64,000 bases of DNA from Solibacteraceae bacterium (lineage in GTDB: Bacteria; Acidobacteriota; Terriglobia; Bryobacterales; Bryobacteraceae): the NCBI GenBank assembly GCA_021324015.1, contig JAJPJX010000136.1, positions 62,001-126,000 on the forward strand, written 5' to 3'. The notes under the pieces are model-generated. The model was not told the DNA's origin. It did not search any database and was given only the letters and a program-made list of their open reading frames with translations. Shown one piece after another: positions 37,168-45,313 of the stretch (positions are counted from its first letter, which is position 1; each line of letters starts with the position of its first letter). Made by a program: the position numbers and the translations under genes.

Positions 37168-37787
37168 TCCTCCACCCGTTCGCGCAGAGACTTCGCGGTG
37201 CACGGCTCCGGCAGCAGGTCGGCGATCACCGCCACTGCGTCCGCTCCCGCCGCCAGCACTTCCGCCGCGTTCTGCCGCGTGATGCCGCCGATCGCCACCA
37301 GCGGCTGTTCCACCAGCGCCCGGCACTCCCGCAACTGCTCTAACCCCACCACCGGGTCGGGGTTCTGCTTCGACATCGTCCGGAATATCGGCCCCAGCGC
37401 CACGTAGTTCACCGGCTCGCCGCCCGCTTCCCGCAACTGCGGCGGATTGTGGCTCGAAAAGCCCACCACCGCATCCGGGCCCATCAGCCTGCGCGCCTCC
37501 CGCGGCGGCAGGTCGTCCTGCCCCACGTGCAGCCCCGCTCCGAGCAGCAGGGCGAAGTCCGCGCGATCGTCCACGATCAGCAGCGCCCCTTCCTCCGCGC
37601 ACCGCCCCGCCACGCGTTGGGCCTCCTCGTAAAGCCCCCGGCTCCAGTGGCCCTTGTGCCGCAGTTGCAGAATCCCGGCCCCACTTTCCAGCATCGCCTC
37701 CGCCGCGCGCTCCACGGCCATACCCCGCGCCGCAAGCGCCGCCGTGTCCAGGATCGGATAAAGCCGTGGCAGCTTCATCATCTTCAT
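37143..37787 (-). CDS. thiE: Thiamine-phosphate synthase ThiE
   Basis: 214 residues. It joins hydroxymethylpyrimidine diphosphate and thiazole phosphate to make thiamine phosphate. Motifs in order: ILQLRHK, LLIVDDRADFALLLGAGLHVGQDDLP, VVGFSSHNPPQL, YVALGPIFRTMSKQNPDP and VAIGGITRQNAAEVLAAGADAVAV, all diagnostic. The exact start is unsure because Met codons at positions 1, 3 and 4 are all possible. No other thi genes are nearby. Only 30 bases separate it from the divergent IolB-like gene, leaving no room for a TPP riboswitch. Confidence 0.95.
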   Translation of the reverse strand: MKMMKLPRLYPILDTAALAARGMAVERAAEAMLESGAGILQLRHKGHWSRGLYEEAQRVAGRCAEEGALLIVDDRADFALLLGAGLHVGQDDLPPREARRLMGPDAVVGFSSHNPPQLREAGGEPVNYVALGPIFRTMSKQNPDPVVGLEQLRECRALVEQPLVAIGGITRQNAAEVLAAGADAVAVIADLLPEPCTAKSLRERVEEWQRLVRK

Positions 37788-37800
37788 GGGAACGATTGCC

Positions 37801-37806
37801 TATGAT
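37801..37806 (+). promoter_or_regulatory. -10 element (TATGAT) for the IolB-like gene
   Basis: TATGAT lies 11 bases before the ATG at 37818 within a 30-base divergent region. With normal promoter geometry the transcript would start about four bases before the ATG. Confidence 0.4.
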
Positions 37807-37817
37807 AGCTTGAAGCC

Positions 37818-38621
37818 ATGACGCTGCACATCAAGTCTCCCGGCGACGCCCCCGGAGTCTACCCCATAGTGCGCCGCGGCCAGGGTCTGAAATACCTGTC
37901 GTTCACTGTGATCCGCTTGGGCGGTTCCCTCCGCGAGCACGTCTTCGAAAGCGGCGAGGAGGAGATCTCCCTGGATTTCTACAGCGGCCCGGTGCGCGTG
38001 GAATCCGAAGGCTGGTCTGCGGACGTTCCCGCGCGAGCTTCCATCGGCGAGCCCGGCTCCATGGTCTACATCCCCGCCGGACGCAAAGTGAAGCTCACCT
38101 GCCTGGACGGCGAAGCCCGCATCACCGCCGCCGGAGCCCAGGGGAAATCCGGCATCGAGCCCGCGCACATCCCCCCGACCGGCGCCATGAAAAATTCCGT
38201 GGGCAAGGACAATTGGTCGCGAACGGTCTACACCCACATCGGAAACAATCTGGCCGCCGCACACCTCATCTGCGGCGAAACCATCAATCGCCCCGGCGGC
38301 TGGTCCAGTTGCCCGCCGCATAAGCACGACCGCTTCGCGCCGCCATCCGAAGTCCCCATGGAGGAGGCCTACTCCTTCCTCGTGGAGCCCCGCCAGGGCT
38401 TCGGCTTCATGCGTGTCTACACCGACCCGGCTGATCCCGACCCCTTCGACCATGCCTACGCCGTCGAAAACGGCGACACCGTGCTGATCCCCCGCGGCTA
38501 CCACCCCGTGGTCGCCTGCCCCGGCTACACCTTGAATTACACCTGGGTGCTGGCGGGAGAAGGGCGCACCTACGGAGCCTGGAGCGACGACCCCAAACAC
38601 GCCTGGATCAAAACTGCCTGA
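37818..38621 (+). CDS. iolB: IolB-type 5-deoxy-glucuronate isomerase (cupin)
   Basis: 267 residues with two cupin halves. GGWSSCPPHKHD carries His168 and His170, MEEAYSFLVEPRQGFGFMRVY holds the metal-binding Glu, and LIPRGYHPVVACPGYTLNYTWVLAG carries the last His; these are the family motifs. IolB converts 5-deoxy-glucuronate to 2-deoxy-5-keto-gluconate in myo-inositol breakdown. No iolC, D or E gene is in the window, although Gfo/Idh proteins and a sugar isomerase occur elsewhere in it. It is divergent from thiE. Confidence 0.88.
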   Translation: MTLHIKSPGDAPGVYPIVRRGQGLKYLSFTVIRLGGSLREHVFESGEEEISLDFYSGPVRVESEGWSADVPARASIGEPGSMVYIPAGRKVKLTCLDGEARITAAGAQGKSGIEPAHIPPTGAMKNSVGKDNWSRTVYTHIGNNLAAAHLICGETINRPGGWSSCPPHKHDRFAPPSEVPMEEAYSFLVEPRQGFGFMRVYTDPADPDPFDHAYAVENGDTVLIPRGYHPVVACPGYTLNYTWVLAGEGRTYGAWSDDPKHAWIKTA

Positions 38622-38630
38622 TTTCGCTAG

Positions 38631-39074
38631 TCATTGCGCCGCTGCCAGCACTTCCTCCGGGAGGGGCTTGCCCCGTTTCGCGTACCGGATCACCCCGTCC
38701 GGCCCGATCAGGTAGACCGTGCGTTTGACCACCAGCCCGTTCGCATGATACAGCCCCGCGACTTTCTGCCCCTCGTCCACCAGCAACGGAAACGGAAATT
38801 TGTACTTCTCCTGGAACTTGGTATGGCTGGCGGCGCTCTGCGGATTGACCCCGAACACCAAGGCGTTGTGCCGGCGCGCTTCGTCCCAGCGGTCGCGGAA
38901 TTCGCACAGTTGCTTGCGGCAAACCATCGTATCGTCGCCCGGGTAGAACACCAGCACGACGTTCTTGCCGCGCAAAGACGAAAGCTGCACGGTCTTGCCC
39001 GCGCCCGTGGGCAGTGTGAAATCCGGGGCCTTCGAGCCCACCGGCAGCGGATCGGAAAAAAGCCAGGAAAACAT
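38631..39074 (-). CDS. Peroxiredoxin of the BCP/PrxQ type
   Basis: 147 residues from ATG 39074. The opening VGSKAPDFTLPTGAGKTVQLS is typical. The active site FYPGDDTMVCRKQLCEF has peroxidatic Cys52 in a TxxC setting and Cys57 five residues on, the C-x4-C spacing of atypical two-Cys PrxQ/BCP enzymes. It reduces hydroperoxides with thioredoxin. There is no signal peptide, so it is cytoplasmic. The start codon overlaps the stop of the large secreted protein gene as TGATG. A much longer open frame continues upstream but lies inside that gene. Confidence 0.92.
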   Translation of the reverse strand: MFSWLFSDPLPVGSKAPDFTLPTGAGKTVQLSSLRGKNVVLVFYPGDDTMVCRKQLCEFRDRWDEARRHNALVFGVNPQSAASHTKFQEKYKFPFPLLVDEGQKVAGLYHANGLVVKRTVYLIGPDGVIRYAKRGKPLPEEVLAAAQ

Positions 39075-42001
39075 CACTGCACTCCTATCTGCACTTCGTT
39101 GCTGCGCACCCCATTCACCATCACCACCAGCGGCTGCGCTCCGGAAGGCGCCGTGGAGGGAATCCGCGCATTGATCTGATAGAGCCCCGGAATGCCGGGC
39201 GCCAGGCCGCTGAAAGCCACCTCCGCGGGAATTCCGGCGATCCATACCTGCGGGGTAACCAACGTCTGTGACAAGTTCCCCCCACTTGCGATGCTGGTAG
39301 GCCCCAGCCCGGTACCGTAAATCTCGACGTAGTCGCCGTGCCCGGCTGGGCGCGCCTGCGTTGTGTCGGCGCTGCCGGCATCCAGCACCGCGCCGAACCG
39401 CGTGGCGGGATCGAAGAAAATGCCCGGCGCAACCGCGGCCACCGTCGCCGTAAGGCTTCCGGTCAGGCCCCGCGGATTCGTCACCGTCAGCATCACCGGA
39501 CCTGCCGGCAGATTTGCCGGCGTCAGAAAATTGATCTGCTGGCTGTTCGAAAACAGCACCTGCGCCGCCTGCCCGCCCAGGCTGACGCTCGCGCCCGCCA
39601 GGTTCCCGCCGAACAGCGTGGCCAGCGATCCGGGCGAGATCGTAGGAGCAAACGATGCCGCGTTCACCGCCGCCGCGGCCGTCACCACTCCGGTCAGCGC
39701 ATTCGCCTCCACGCTGGGTCCGCCGGCCACGGAGATCGTCAGTTGCGCCGCACCCGTTGTGCCCGTGGTCCACTGGAAACTCGCCTGCCCGCTGGGGTCC
39801 GTGACGGCCGCCGGCGATACGCTGCCGCCCGCACCGGTGCTCGCAGTCAGCCGCACGCCAACATACGGCAGTTGATTGACATCCGTCAGCCGTACCACCA
39901 CCGGATTGGCAAGCGGCGCATTTCCATTCGAGACCTGCTGATCGCCAGAAACGACGGCCAGCGTGAGCGCGGAGAGCGGTGCCACCTGCACGCGCGCATA
40001 GCCGGACTCGTAGCTCCCGTCGCTGGGGATGGCGCTGATTTCCTCTACCCCCGCCCGCAGCCCAGTGATCTGGAAAGAGGCGCTGCGCGCGCCCGCCGGA
40101 ATCGTAACCGCCGCCGGCGCGCCGGCGGCACCCGTCTGCGTCTGGAAATTCACGGTTAGCGCCGCCGGCGGCGGCGTCTGCACCGTGACCGCGGCGGTGG
40201 CCGTCTGCCCAGCCACCACTCCCGCCGCCGGAGCCACCGACAGTGCCAACCCCTTCCGCAGCGAAGCGTCCGCATACGCCCGGTTGGAGGCCGCCTGCTG
40301 ATAGAACGCCTCGAACTTCGCCCGGTATGCCTCCACCTGCGCCAGGTCCGCCGCCGAAGGCTGCGATCCCTCGTGAACCACCAGGATGAAGGCAAATCGG
40401 AAATGCCGCTGCGCCACCGTGGAATCCGGCGTCCGCCGGCCCACCGCCTGAATCAGCTCCGCCAGGTGAATGTCCAGCCGTTTTCCGTCGAATCCCACGC
40501 CCACCTGCGGGTGCCGCGACTTGAACGATGCCGGCACCCCCGTCACCAGGAACATCTGGTGCGCCGGCTCCACCTCGCCCGGCGCACGGAAGCCCATCAG
40601 GTATTGATCCAGGGGTGAGTACCACTCCACGGCGTCCGTGGTCAGAAACCGCGGCGAGACGGCCGTTCCTTTGTCCTGGATGCGGTTTCCTTCGAGCAGC
40701 GACGCTTCCGAGTTGAACGCAAAGTTCCAGTGCGAGTTCTGGTATCCCAGCATGGGCCGCGCCGCGGGATCGTTTTCGTCCGGGATGCTGGCGTAGGCCA
40801 GGAACAGGTGCCCGGCTTCATGCGCCAGCACCGTCACCGGCGTGTCTCCCGAAGTGGCGCGCGCCGCTACCGTGCCGTTGGGATCGGGCGGATACTGGTT
40901 GAGCGGCCCCATGTTCAGCACGGCCTGCAGGCGTCCGGCGGACCCGAACTCCTGCCCGATATCGATTGGCACGTCTCCATACCCGCTGCGGTTGTTCCGC
41001 ACCGTGGACTCCCAGGAAACTGCGCTGTCGCCCGCCGCCACCCCTTCGTTGTTGTAGAAGACCAGGTAGTCGTAGGCGTCGTCGTGTGTTTGATAGAAGC
41101 GTTGGGCCGCCAGCGCCACGTCCAGCTCCACCGTGCTGCCGAAGCGCTCCTCGACAGCCGCTCCGTACTCCGACGTGCTCCCCCCGAAAAACGAAACCAG
41201 TGTGCTTGAGCCCCGCAAATTGCCCGGCGCGATCCCCACCACCGCCCCGCTCGTGGTCACTCCCGCATAGGCGAACTCGATGCGCCCGTCCGGATACAGC
41301 CGGGCCTGGAAAGTCTCCTTCAGGCCCAGGCCGCTCGCCTGGTACTCCGGCACCTGCACCCAGCTCACCACCAGCCGTCCGCTTTCCGCCAGCACGCGCA
41401 CCCCCTGCGAAGAGAGGTCGGGGTTCAAGTCCTCAAACAGCGGGGAAATCCGCGGTGGACCCGCGTTCATCCGGCCCAGCGAGCGCGCCGTCGACGCGCT
41501 ATCCCCGCTTACGAAGGTCAGGTTCCCGTCCGAGTTCACGAAAACCTGCCGGTAGGAGGCGCCGAAAAACGGAAACGCGAAAGGCATCGTCACCGCCTGG
41601 CTGTCGTCATCGTGAAGCGAGAGGGGCGTACCCGAAGCCGCCGCGGCCATGTCGTAGCTCGCCGCCGCAGTCTGAAACCGGTACTTCGCCGCCCGCGCCG
41701 CCGAAGGCAGAAACGTCAGGGTCGCCCCATCCAGGTTGAAGTCGTTTTGACGGGCCACCACGCCGTCCGAGTCTTCGAGTACGGCGATGTTTCCGGCGTC
41801 TTGCGAGATCGCGTCGGCAGACGGCGCGGCGAGCGGGCGCACCGCGCGGCTCCGCAGCACGTGCCGGTGGAACGCCAGCGTCTGCTTCCAACGTTCCGGA
41901 TAGGTTCCGCAAATCTCCGGATCCTGGCGTGCAAAGCCCGGAGTTGCCCACAGCACCCCGGCCAGGACGTAGCATCCCCATCGCTTTATGCCGTGCCGCA
42001 A
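39074..42001 (-). CDS. Large secreted protein with HEAGH motif and TIGR03437 C-terminal domain
   Basis: 975 residues with a signal peptide (WATPGFARQ, about residue 25). Residues 115-300 look like a nidogen/PQQ-type beta domain (FFGASYRQVFVNSDGNLTF). TVLAHEAGHLFLAYA at 390-404 is an HExxH zincin motif; His424, Glu432 or Glu437 could be the third zinc ligand. Two Ig-like segments follow at about 600-790. The last 200 residues match the Solibacter-type TIGR03437 domain: VNAASFAPTISPGSLATLFG, PAQV-like ligand strands, ATLFGGNLAGASVSLGG and a final VMVNGVRSNEVQIGVQ. Protease activity is inferred from the motif only. It lies 25 bases after the Gfo/Idh gene. Confidence 0.8.
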   Translation of the reverse strand: MRHGIKRWGCYVLAGVLWATPGFARQDPEICGTYPERWKQTLAFHRHVLRSRAVRPLAAPSADAISQDAGNIAVLEDSDGVVARQNDFNLDGATLTFLPSAARAAKYRFQTAAASYDMAAAASGTPLSLHDDDSQAVTMPFAFPFFGASYRQVFVNSDGNLTFVSGDSASTARSLGRMNAGPPRISPLFEDLNPDLSSQGVRVLAESGRLVVSWVQVPEYQASGLGLKETFQARLYPDGRIEFAYAGVTTSGAVVGIAPGNLRGSSTLVSFFGGSTSEYGAAVEERFGSTVELDVALAAQRFYQTHDDAYDYLVFYNNEGVAAGDSAVSWESTVRNNRSGYGDVPIDIGQEFGSAGRLQAVLNMGPLNQYPPDPNGTVAARATSGDTPVTVLAHEAGHLFLAYASIPDENDPAARPMLGYQNSHWNFAFNSEASLLEGNRIQDKGTAVSPRFLTTDAVEWYSPLDQYLMGFRAPGEVEPAHQMFLVTGVPASFKSRHPQVGVGFDGKRLDIHLAELIQAVGRRTPDSTVAQRHFRFAFILVVHEGSQPSAADLAQVEAYRAKFEAFYQQAASNRAYADASLRKGLALSVAPAAGVVAGQTATAAVTVQTPPPAALTVNFQTQTGAAGAPAAVTIPAGARSASFQITGLRAGVEEISAIPSDGSYESGYARVQVAPLSALTLAVVSGDQQVSNGNAPLANPVVVRLTDVNQLPYVGVRLTASTGAGGSVSPAAVTDPSGQASFQWTTGTTGAAQLTISVAGGPSVEANALTGVVTAAAAVNAASFAPTISPGSLATLFGGNLAGASVSLGGQAAQVLFSNSQQINFLTPANLPAGPVMLTVTNPRGLTGSLTATVAAVAPGIFFDPATRFGAVLDAGSADTTQARPAGHGDYVEIYGTGLGPTSIASGGNLSQTLVTPQVWIAGIPAEVAFSGLAPGIPGLYQINARIPSTAPSGAQPLVVMVNGVRSNEVQIGVQ

Positions 42002-42026
42002 ACCCCTATTTTCCCACGGGCGAATA

Positions 42027-43337
42027 CTACGCTCGCCGTGACGACAATTGGCTGAGTTCGACGCCCTTCGTGCTTACCAGGTACTTGGCCAGCATGTCGG
42101 GTTTTTCCCACGCCGGCAGCGTCTTGGGATCGCGCAGGTAGCCGAAGAACTGGTTGGTCACCTGGGCGAAATGGGCTTCGTGCCCCACACGATAGCCGTC
42201 GGGAATCGAGATGTGGAGCCGCTCGCCGCGATCCTCTACTCCGAGGCCCGGAAAGCGTACGGCAAGCTGCGTGATGCGGTGCCGCGCGGCGGCCAGCACC
42301 TGCGCCTTGGCGTCGCGGCTCGCCGGAACCACGAAGAGTTCGGGCCGGTAGCTCTCCTCTTTCCCCTGGCGGATCTCCACGCGGGCGCGCGTGCCGCGGA
42401 ACACCGCGAAGTAGGTATCGCCGGTTCCGGCGGGCGCCTCGTAGTTCCAGAGCACGTCCAGGCGGGCGTGGATTCCTCGAATGGCGTAAGAAACGCGCGT
42501 GTTGCAAAAATACTCCAGGTTGCCGCCTTTCAGATAGGGCTCCAGGAGCCTCGGAAAGGCAGCCTCGGCGGTGGCCTGCTGAAATTGGCGCAAGGAAAGC
42601 ACCGTGGGCCAGCGGGCGGCGGCGGTCAGCTCGATTTCCCGGCGGAAGTCCACTGCCTGGTTCGGAAACAAAGTCCATTGCACCAGGTCCACCAGATGCG
42701 TGCCGACGTCGGAAAGCGCTTCGCCCTGCTGCGCGATATCGAAGAACCAGGCGGGGCGCAGGTTCGGTACGCCGGCGACCGCCTTGTACAAATGGTGCAC
42801 GCTCTCCATGGAAACGCCCGGCTCCTGGAGCGTGCCGGCCGCCCGCTCGCCGAACACGTCCGGATCCTGCACCAGTTCGCGCTGTAGGATCGAGGTGATC
42901 TCGAAGCGCTCCGTCATGATGTCGTAGGCCACCAGCCCACGCTGGTCGGCCAGATCCAGTGCCTCGGCCAGCTTGGGCAGATCCGCGGAGCGGATGATCC
43001 AGGGCTTGTCGGCCAGGACGTTCAGGCCGGCATCCAGCGCCGCGCGGATGCGCTCGATTTTGCCGCGGTTGCGGCCGGAGATGACCACGATGTTACCCGG
43101 GCGCTCGCGGCACATACGCTCCAGGAAGTCCGGACCGGTGTGCACCTCCAGTCGCCAGGCGGTGGGATTTTCGGGGCGCGCGTTGAAGCGCGAGATGCGG
43201 CCAAGGTGCTCGATCAGGTCGGGGCCCAGAGGCGCATAAACATGCACCTGTGGGGAGACCCCGGCATACATCTCTTTCTGGATCAATCCGGCGTGGAAGT
43301 GGCCGGGATCGAGCGTGATGAGCTTGAATTCTGGCAT
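42027..43337 (-). CDS. Gfo/Idh/MocA-like oxidoreductase with oxidoreductase C-terminal domain
   Basis: 436 residues, cytoplasmic (no signal). The N-terminal half is a Rossmann fold that begins [17 protein letters not shown], an unusual replacement for the GxGxxG motif. The catalytic Lys motif appears as VLADKPWII. The C-terminal half fits the putative oxidoreductase C-terminal domain ([17 protein letters not shown] and later [13 protein letters not shown]). It is thought to act on sugars with a tightly bound nicotinamide cofactor. It lies in the minus-strand run VOC, fucosidase, oxidoreductase, HEAGH protein, peroxiredoxin, which suggests a glycan degradation role. Confidence 0.85.
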   Translation of the reverse strand: MPEFKLITLDPGHFHAGLIQKEMYAGVSPQVHVYAPLGPDLIEHLGRISRFNARPENPTAWRLEVHTGPDFLERMCRERPGNIVVISGRNRGKIERIRAALDAGLNVLADKPWIIRSADLPKLAEALDLADQRGLVAYDIMTERFEITSILQRELVQDPDVFGERAAGTLQEPGVSMESVHHLYKAVAGVPNLRPAWFFDIAQQGEALSDVGTHLVDLVQWTLFPNQAVDFRREIELTAAARWPTVLSLRQFQQATAEAAFPRLLEPYLKGGNLEYFCNTRVSYAIRGIHARLDVLWNYEAPAGTGDTYFAVFRGTRARVEIRQGKEESYRPELFVVPASRDAKAQVLAAARHRITQLAVRFPGLGVEDRGERLHISIPDGYRVGHEAHFAQVTNQFFGYLRDPKTLPAWEKPDMLAKYLVSTKGVELSQLSSRRA

Positions 43338-43395
43338 GCCTCAGCCCATCTTAACCCGGCGCGGTGCTGCGCGAAGTGCGCCGAATGCGGCCGTC

Positions 43396-44718
43396 CTAGT
43401 GCGATCCGTCGTAGAGTTGAAATTCCCGGATCCGCGGCGCCCCGGCCGCCATGCGGATGCGCAGGCGCACCTCCCGCGCGGTCGTGCGGGGGAAAATGTC
43501 GATCTTCTTGTGGCCGACGCTGGTGCCGGTGTAGAGCGTCCGCCAACCGTTCTCCACCCGGGCCTGGATGTCGTATTTCTGCACGTTCTGGCCGTTGTTG
43601 AGCCACTCCATGGTGAGCGCGCGGTCGAAGGTGACTGGCGCCAGGAAACGCACGCCGATTTCTGCATTGCGCGCGTCCGGCGGCGCGGACCAGAACGTAT
43701 CCGGGTCGCCGTCCAGGGCAGCCGCCCAGGGTGAGCCGGCCGCAGCCCCCGCAGCCAGGTTGTGGCCGTAGAGCCGCCGCAGGGCATCGCCGAACTCGCG
43801 CAACCGGGCCACGTCCGCGTCCGGCAGCAGGCCGCGATCATCCGGCGCGAGCCCCAGCACCAATTGCGCGCCGCGCCCGACCGAGTGATGGTAGATCTCG
43901 AGCAGCTTCTCCAAGGACTTGACACTGCGCTCGTCGTGCGGGTGCCAGAACCAGTGCGCCTCGCGCAGCGGCGTGTCGCACTCGGCGGGGCGCCATCGCA
44001 GGACCCCATAAGCATCCACCACGTTCCAGTTTTCCTCCGGCGCGGCGCCGGCTTCGTTGCCCACCCAGCGGATGTCGCCGTAGGGGAGCAGCCCCACATC
44101 AGCGAAGATCAGCGCATTCGGCTGATAGGTGTGCAGCGTGCGGATATAGGTCTGAAAGTCGTAGACGTGCCCTTCGCTGCCGGCGCCATCCAGCCAGAAC
44201 TCGCGGATCTCGCCGTAGCGGGAAGCCAGTTCGGCCACCTGCGCGTTGTAGTGCCGGTCATAGGCGGCATTGTCGCGGTAGCTGGGTTCGTGGCGGTCCC
44301 ACGGCGAGAGATAGACGCCGAATCGCAAGCCCTGCCGCCGGCAGGCGTCCGAGACTTCCCGCAGCACATCGCCCTTGCCCGATTTCCATGGGCTGCTCTG
44401 CACGCTATAGCGCGTGTAGCGGCTGGGCCAAAGGCAGAAGCCATCATGATGCTTGGCGACCATGATCAGGTAGCGCGCGCCGGCAGCTTTCGCCGCGGCC
44501 ACCCACTGCCCGGCATCCAGCTGCGCCGGGTTGAAGACTTTGGGATCGACGGTGCCGTCGCCCCACTCTTTGTCCGTGTAGGTGTTCAGGCCGAAGTGGA
44601 TGAGGACGCCGATCTCCATATCCTGCCACTCGGTCTGCTGGGGGCTGGGCTGGATATCCGTGAAGTTCTGCGCGCCGAGCGCCGCCAGGACGACCGGCAA
44701 CCCCAGGAACCAACGCAT
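43396..44718 (-). CDS. Alpha-L-fucosidase (GH29), exported, with C-terminal sugar-binding domain
   Basis: 440 residues with a signal peptide (VVLAALGAQ). The (beta/alpha)8 domain has WQDMEIGVLIHFGLNTYTDKEW, AKHHDGFCLWPSRYT (His pair of the active site) and REFWLDGAG, where the Asp is the expected nucleophile. Residues about 320-440 form a discoidin-like (F5/8 type C, CBM32) beta-sandwich with AALDGDPDTFWSAPP. It removes alpha-L-fucose from glycans. It lies eight bases after the VOC gene and 58 bases before the oxidoreductase gene. The general acid is not identifiable by eye. Confidence 0.92.
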   Translation of the reverse strand: MRWFLGLPVVLAALGAQNFTDIQPSPQQTEWQDMEIGVLIHFGLNTYTDKEWGDGTVDPKVFNPAQLDAGQWVAAAKAAGARYLIMVAKHHDGFCLWPSRYTRYSVQSSPWKSGKGDVLREVSDACRRQGLRFGVYLSPWDRHEPSYRDNAAYDRHYNAQVAELASRYGEIREFWLDGAGSEGHVYDFQTYIRTLHTYQPNALIFADVGLLPYGDIRWVGNEAGAAPEENWNVVDAYGVLRWRPAECDTPLREAHWFWHPHDERSVKSLEKLLEIYHHSVGRGAQLVLGLAPDDRGLLPDADVARLREFGDALRRLYGHNLAAGAAAGSPWAAALDGDPDTFWSAPPDARNAEIGVRFLAPVTFDRALTMEWLNNGQNVQKYDIQARVENGWRTLYTGTSVGHKKIDIFPRTTAREVRLRIRMAAGAPRIREFQLYDGSH

Positions 44719-44726
44719 GGCCGGGC

Positions 44727-45098
44727 CTACGGCGGCGTTTCGCGCTGGATGAGGTGCAGAATGTTGCCGTCCGGGTCGGTAAAGAACACCACGCGGACGC
44801 CCTTACTCGATACCGGCTCGGCCAGGAAGGCAGCGCCGCCAGCTTTCAGTTGCTGGTAGGTGGCATCGAAGTCATCCACCGCCAGCGCCAGGTGACGGAT
44901 GCCCGGGTCCTTCATGGTCTGCGGCTGCCGCTCGCCCTCCGAGGTGATGATCTCGAGCATGGAGCCGTTGGGCGCCTTCACGAACACAGTCCTGCCGGAG
45001 TCGTAATTGATCACGAAACCAAGTTGCTCCACGTACCAGTGGGCCAGTTTCTGCGGATCGGGCGAAGCGATCGCCGTATGTTCCAATCCAAGCACCAT
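44727..45098 (-). CDS. VOC family (glyoxalase/dioxygenase fold) protein
   Basis: 123 residues from ATG 45098. LEHTAIASPDPQKLAHWYVEQLGF and IRHLALAVDDFDATYQQLKAGG are the two beta-alpha-beta repeats of the vicinal oxygen chelate fold, with metal-binding His7 and Glu in GSMLEII, His in RHLAL and Glu/Asp near the end (FFTDPDGNILHLIQ). The substrate is unknown. An open frame upstream of the ATG is not conserved-looking. It precedes the fucosidase gene by eight bases and is likely the first gene of that operon. Confidence 0.85.
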   Translation of the reverse strand: MVLGLEHTAIASPDPQKLAHWYVEQLGFVINYDSGRTVFVKAPNGSMLEIITSEGERQPQTMKDPGIRHLALAVDDFDATYQQLKAGGAAFLAEPVSSKGVRVVFFTDPDGNILHLIQRETPP

Positions 45099-45161
45099 GC
45101 CTGGATTGTAGCAGCCGGCAAGTGAAGCAAAGCAGGGTCTGAGCGCAACACCGCTCCAGTA

Positions 45162-45203
45162 GCCCGAAAGGGCGCTAGAATGTAGCCCACGGCGCAAGCC
45201 GTG
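45162..45203. repeat. Two adjacent GNRA-capped small hairpins in an intergenic region
   Basis: GCCC-GAAA-GGGC (45162-45173) and CACGGC-GCAA-GCCGTG (45188-45203) are perfect stems with GAAA and GCAA tetraloops in a 215-base gap between the VOC gene start (45098) and the end of the next minus-strand gene (45314). They look like a dispersed intergenic repeat or a structured 3' end. No T-tract follows on either strand. Confidence 0.5.
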
Positions 45204-45313
45204 TGGTTTCGGCCACAATAGCAAAGAGCCCTGGCGCGGGCGGAAGAGCCGCCTCTCCGAATGCCGGACATGACCCACGACCGGCAGCGGCTTCAACAAC
45301 AACCCCTCCCGCC

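Noticed and set aside
37788-37817. Possible TPP riboswitch upstream of thiE
   Set aside because: Only 30 bases separate the divergent genes and no THI-box sequence is present.
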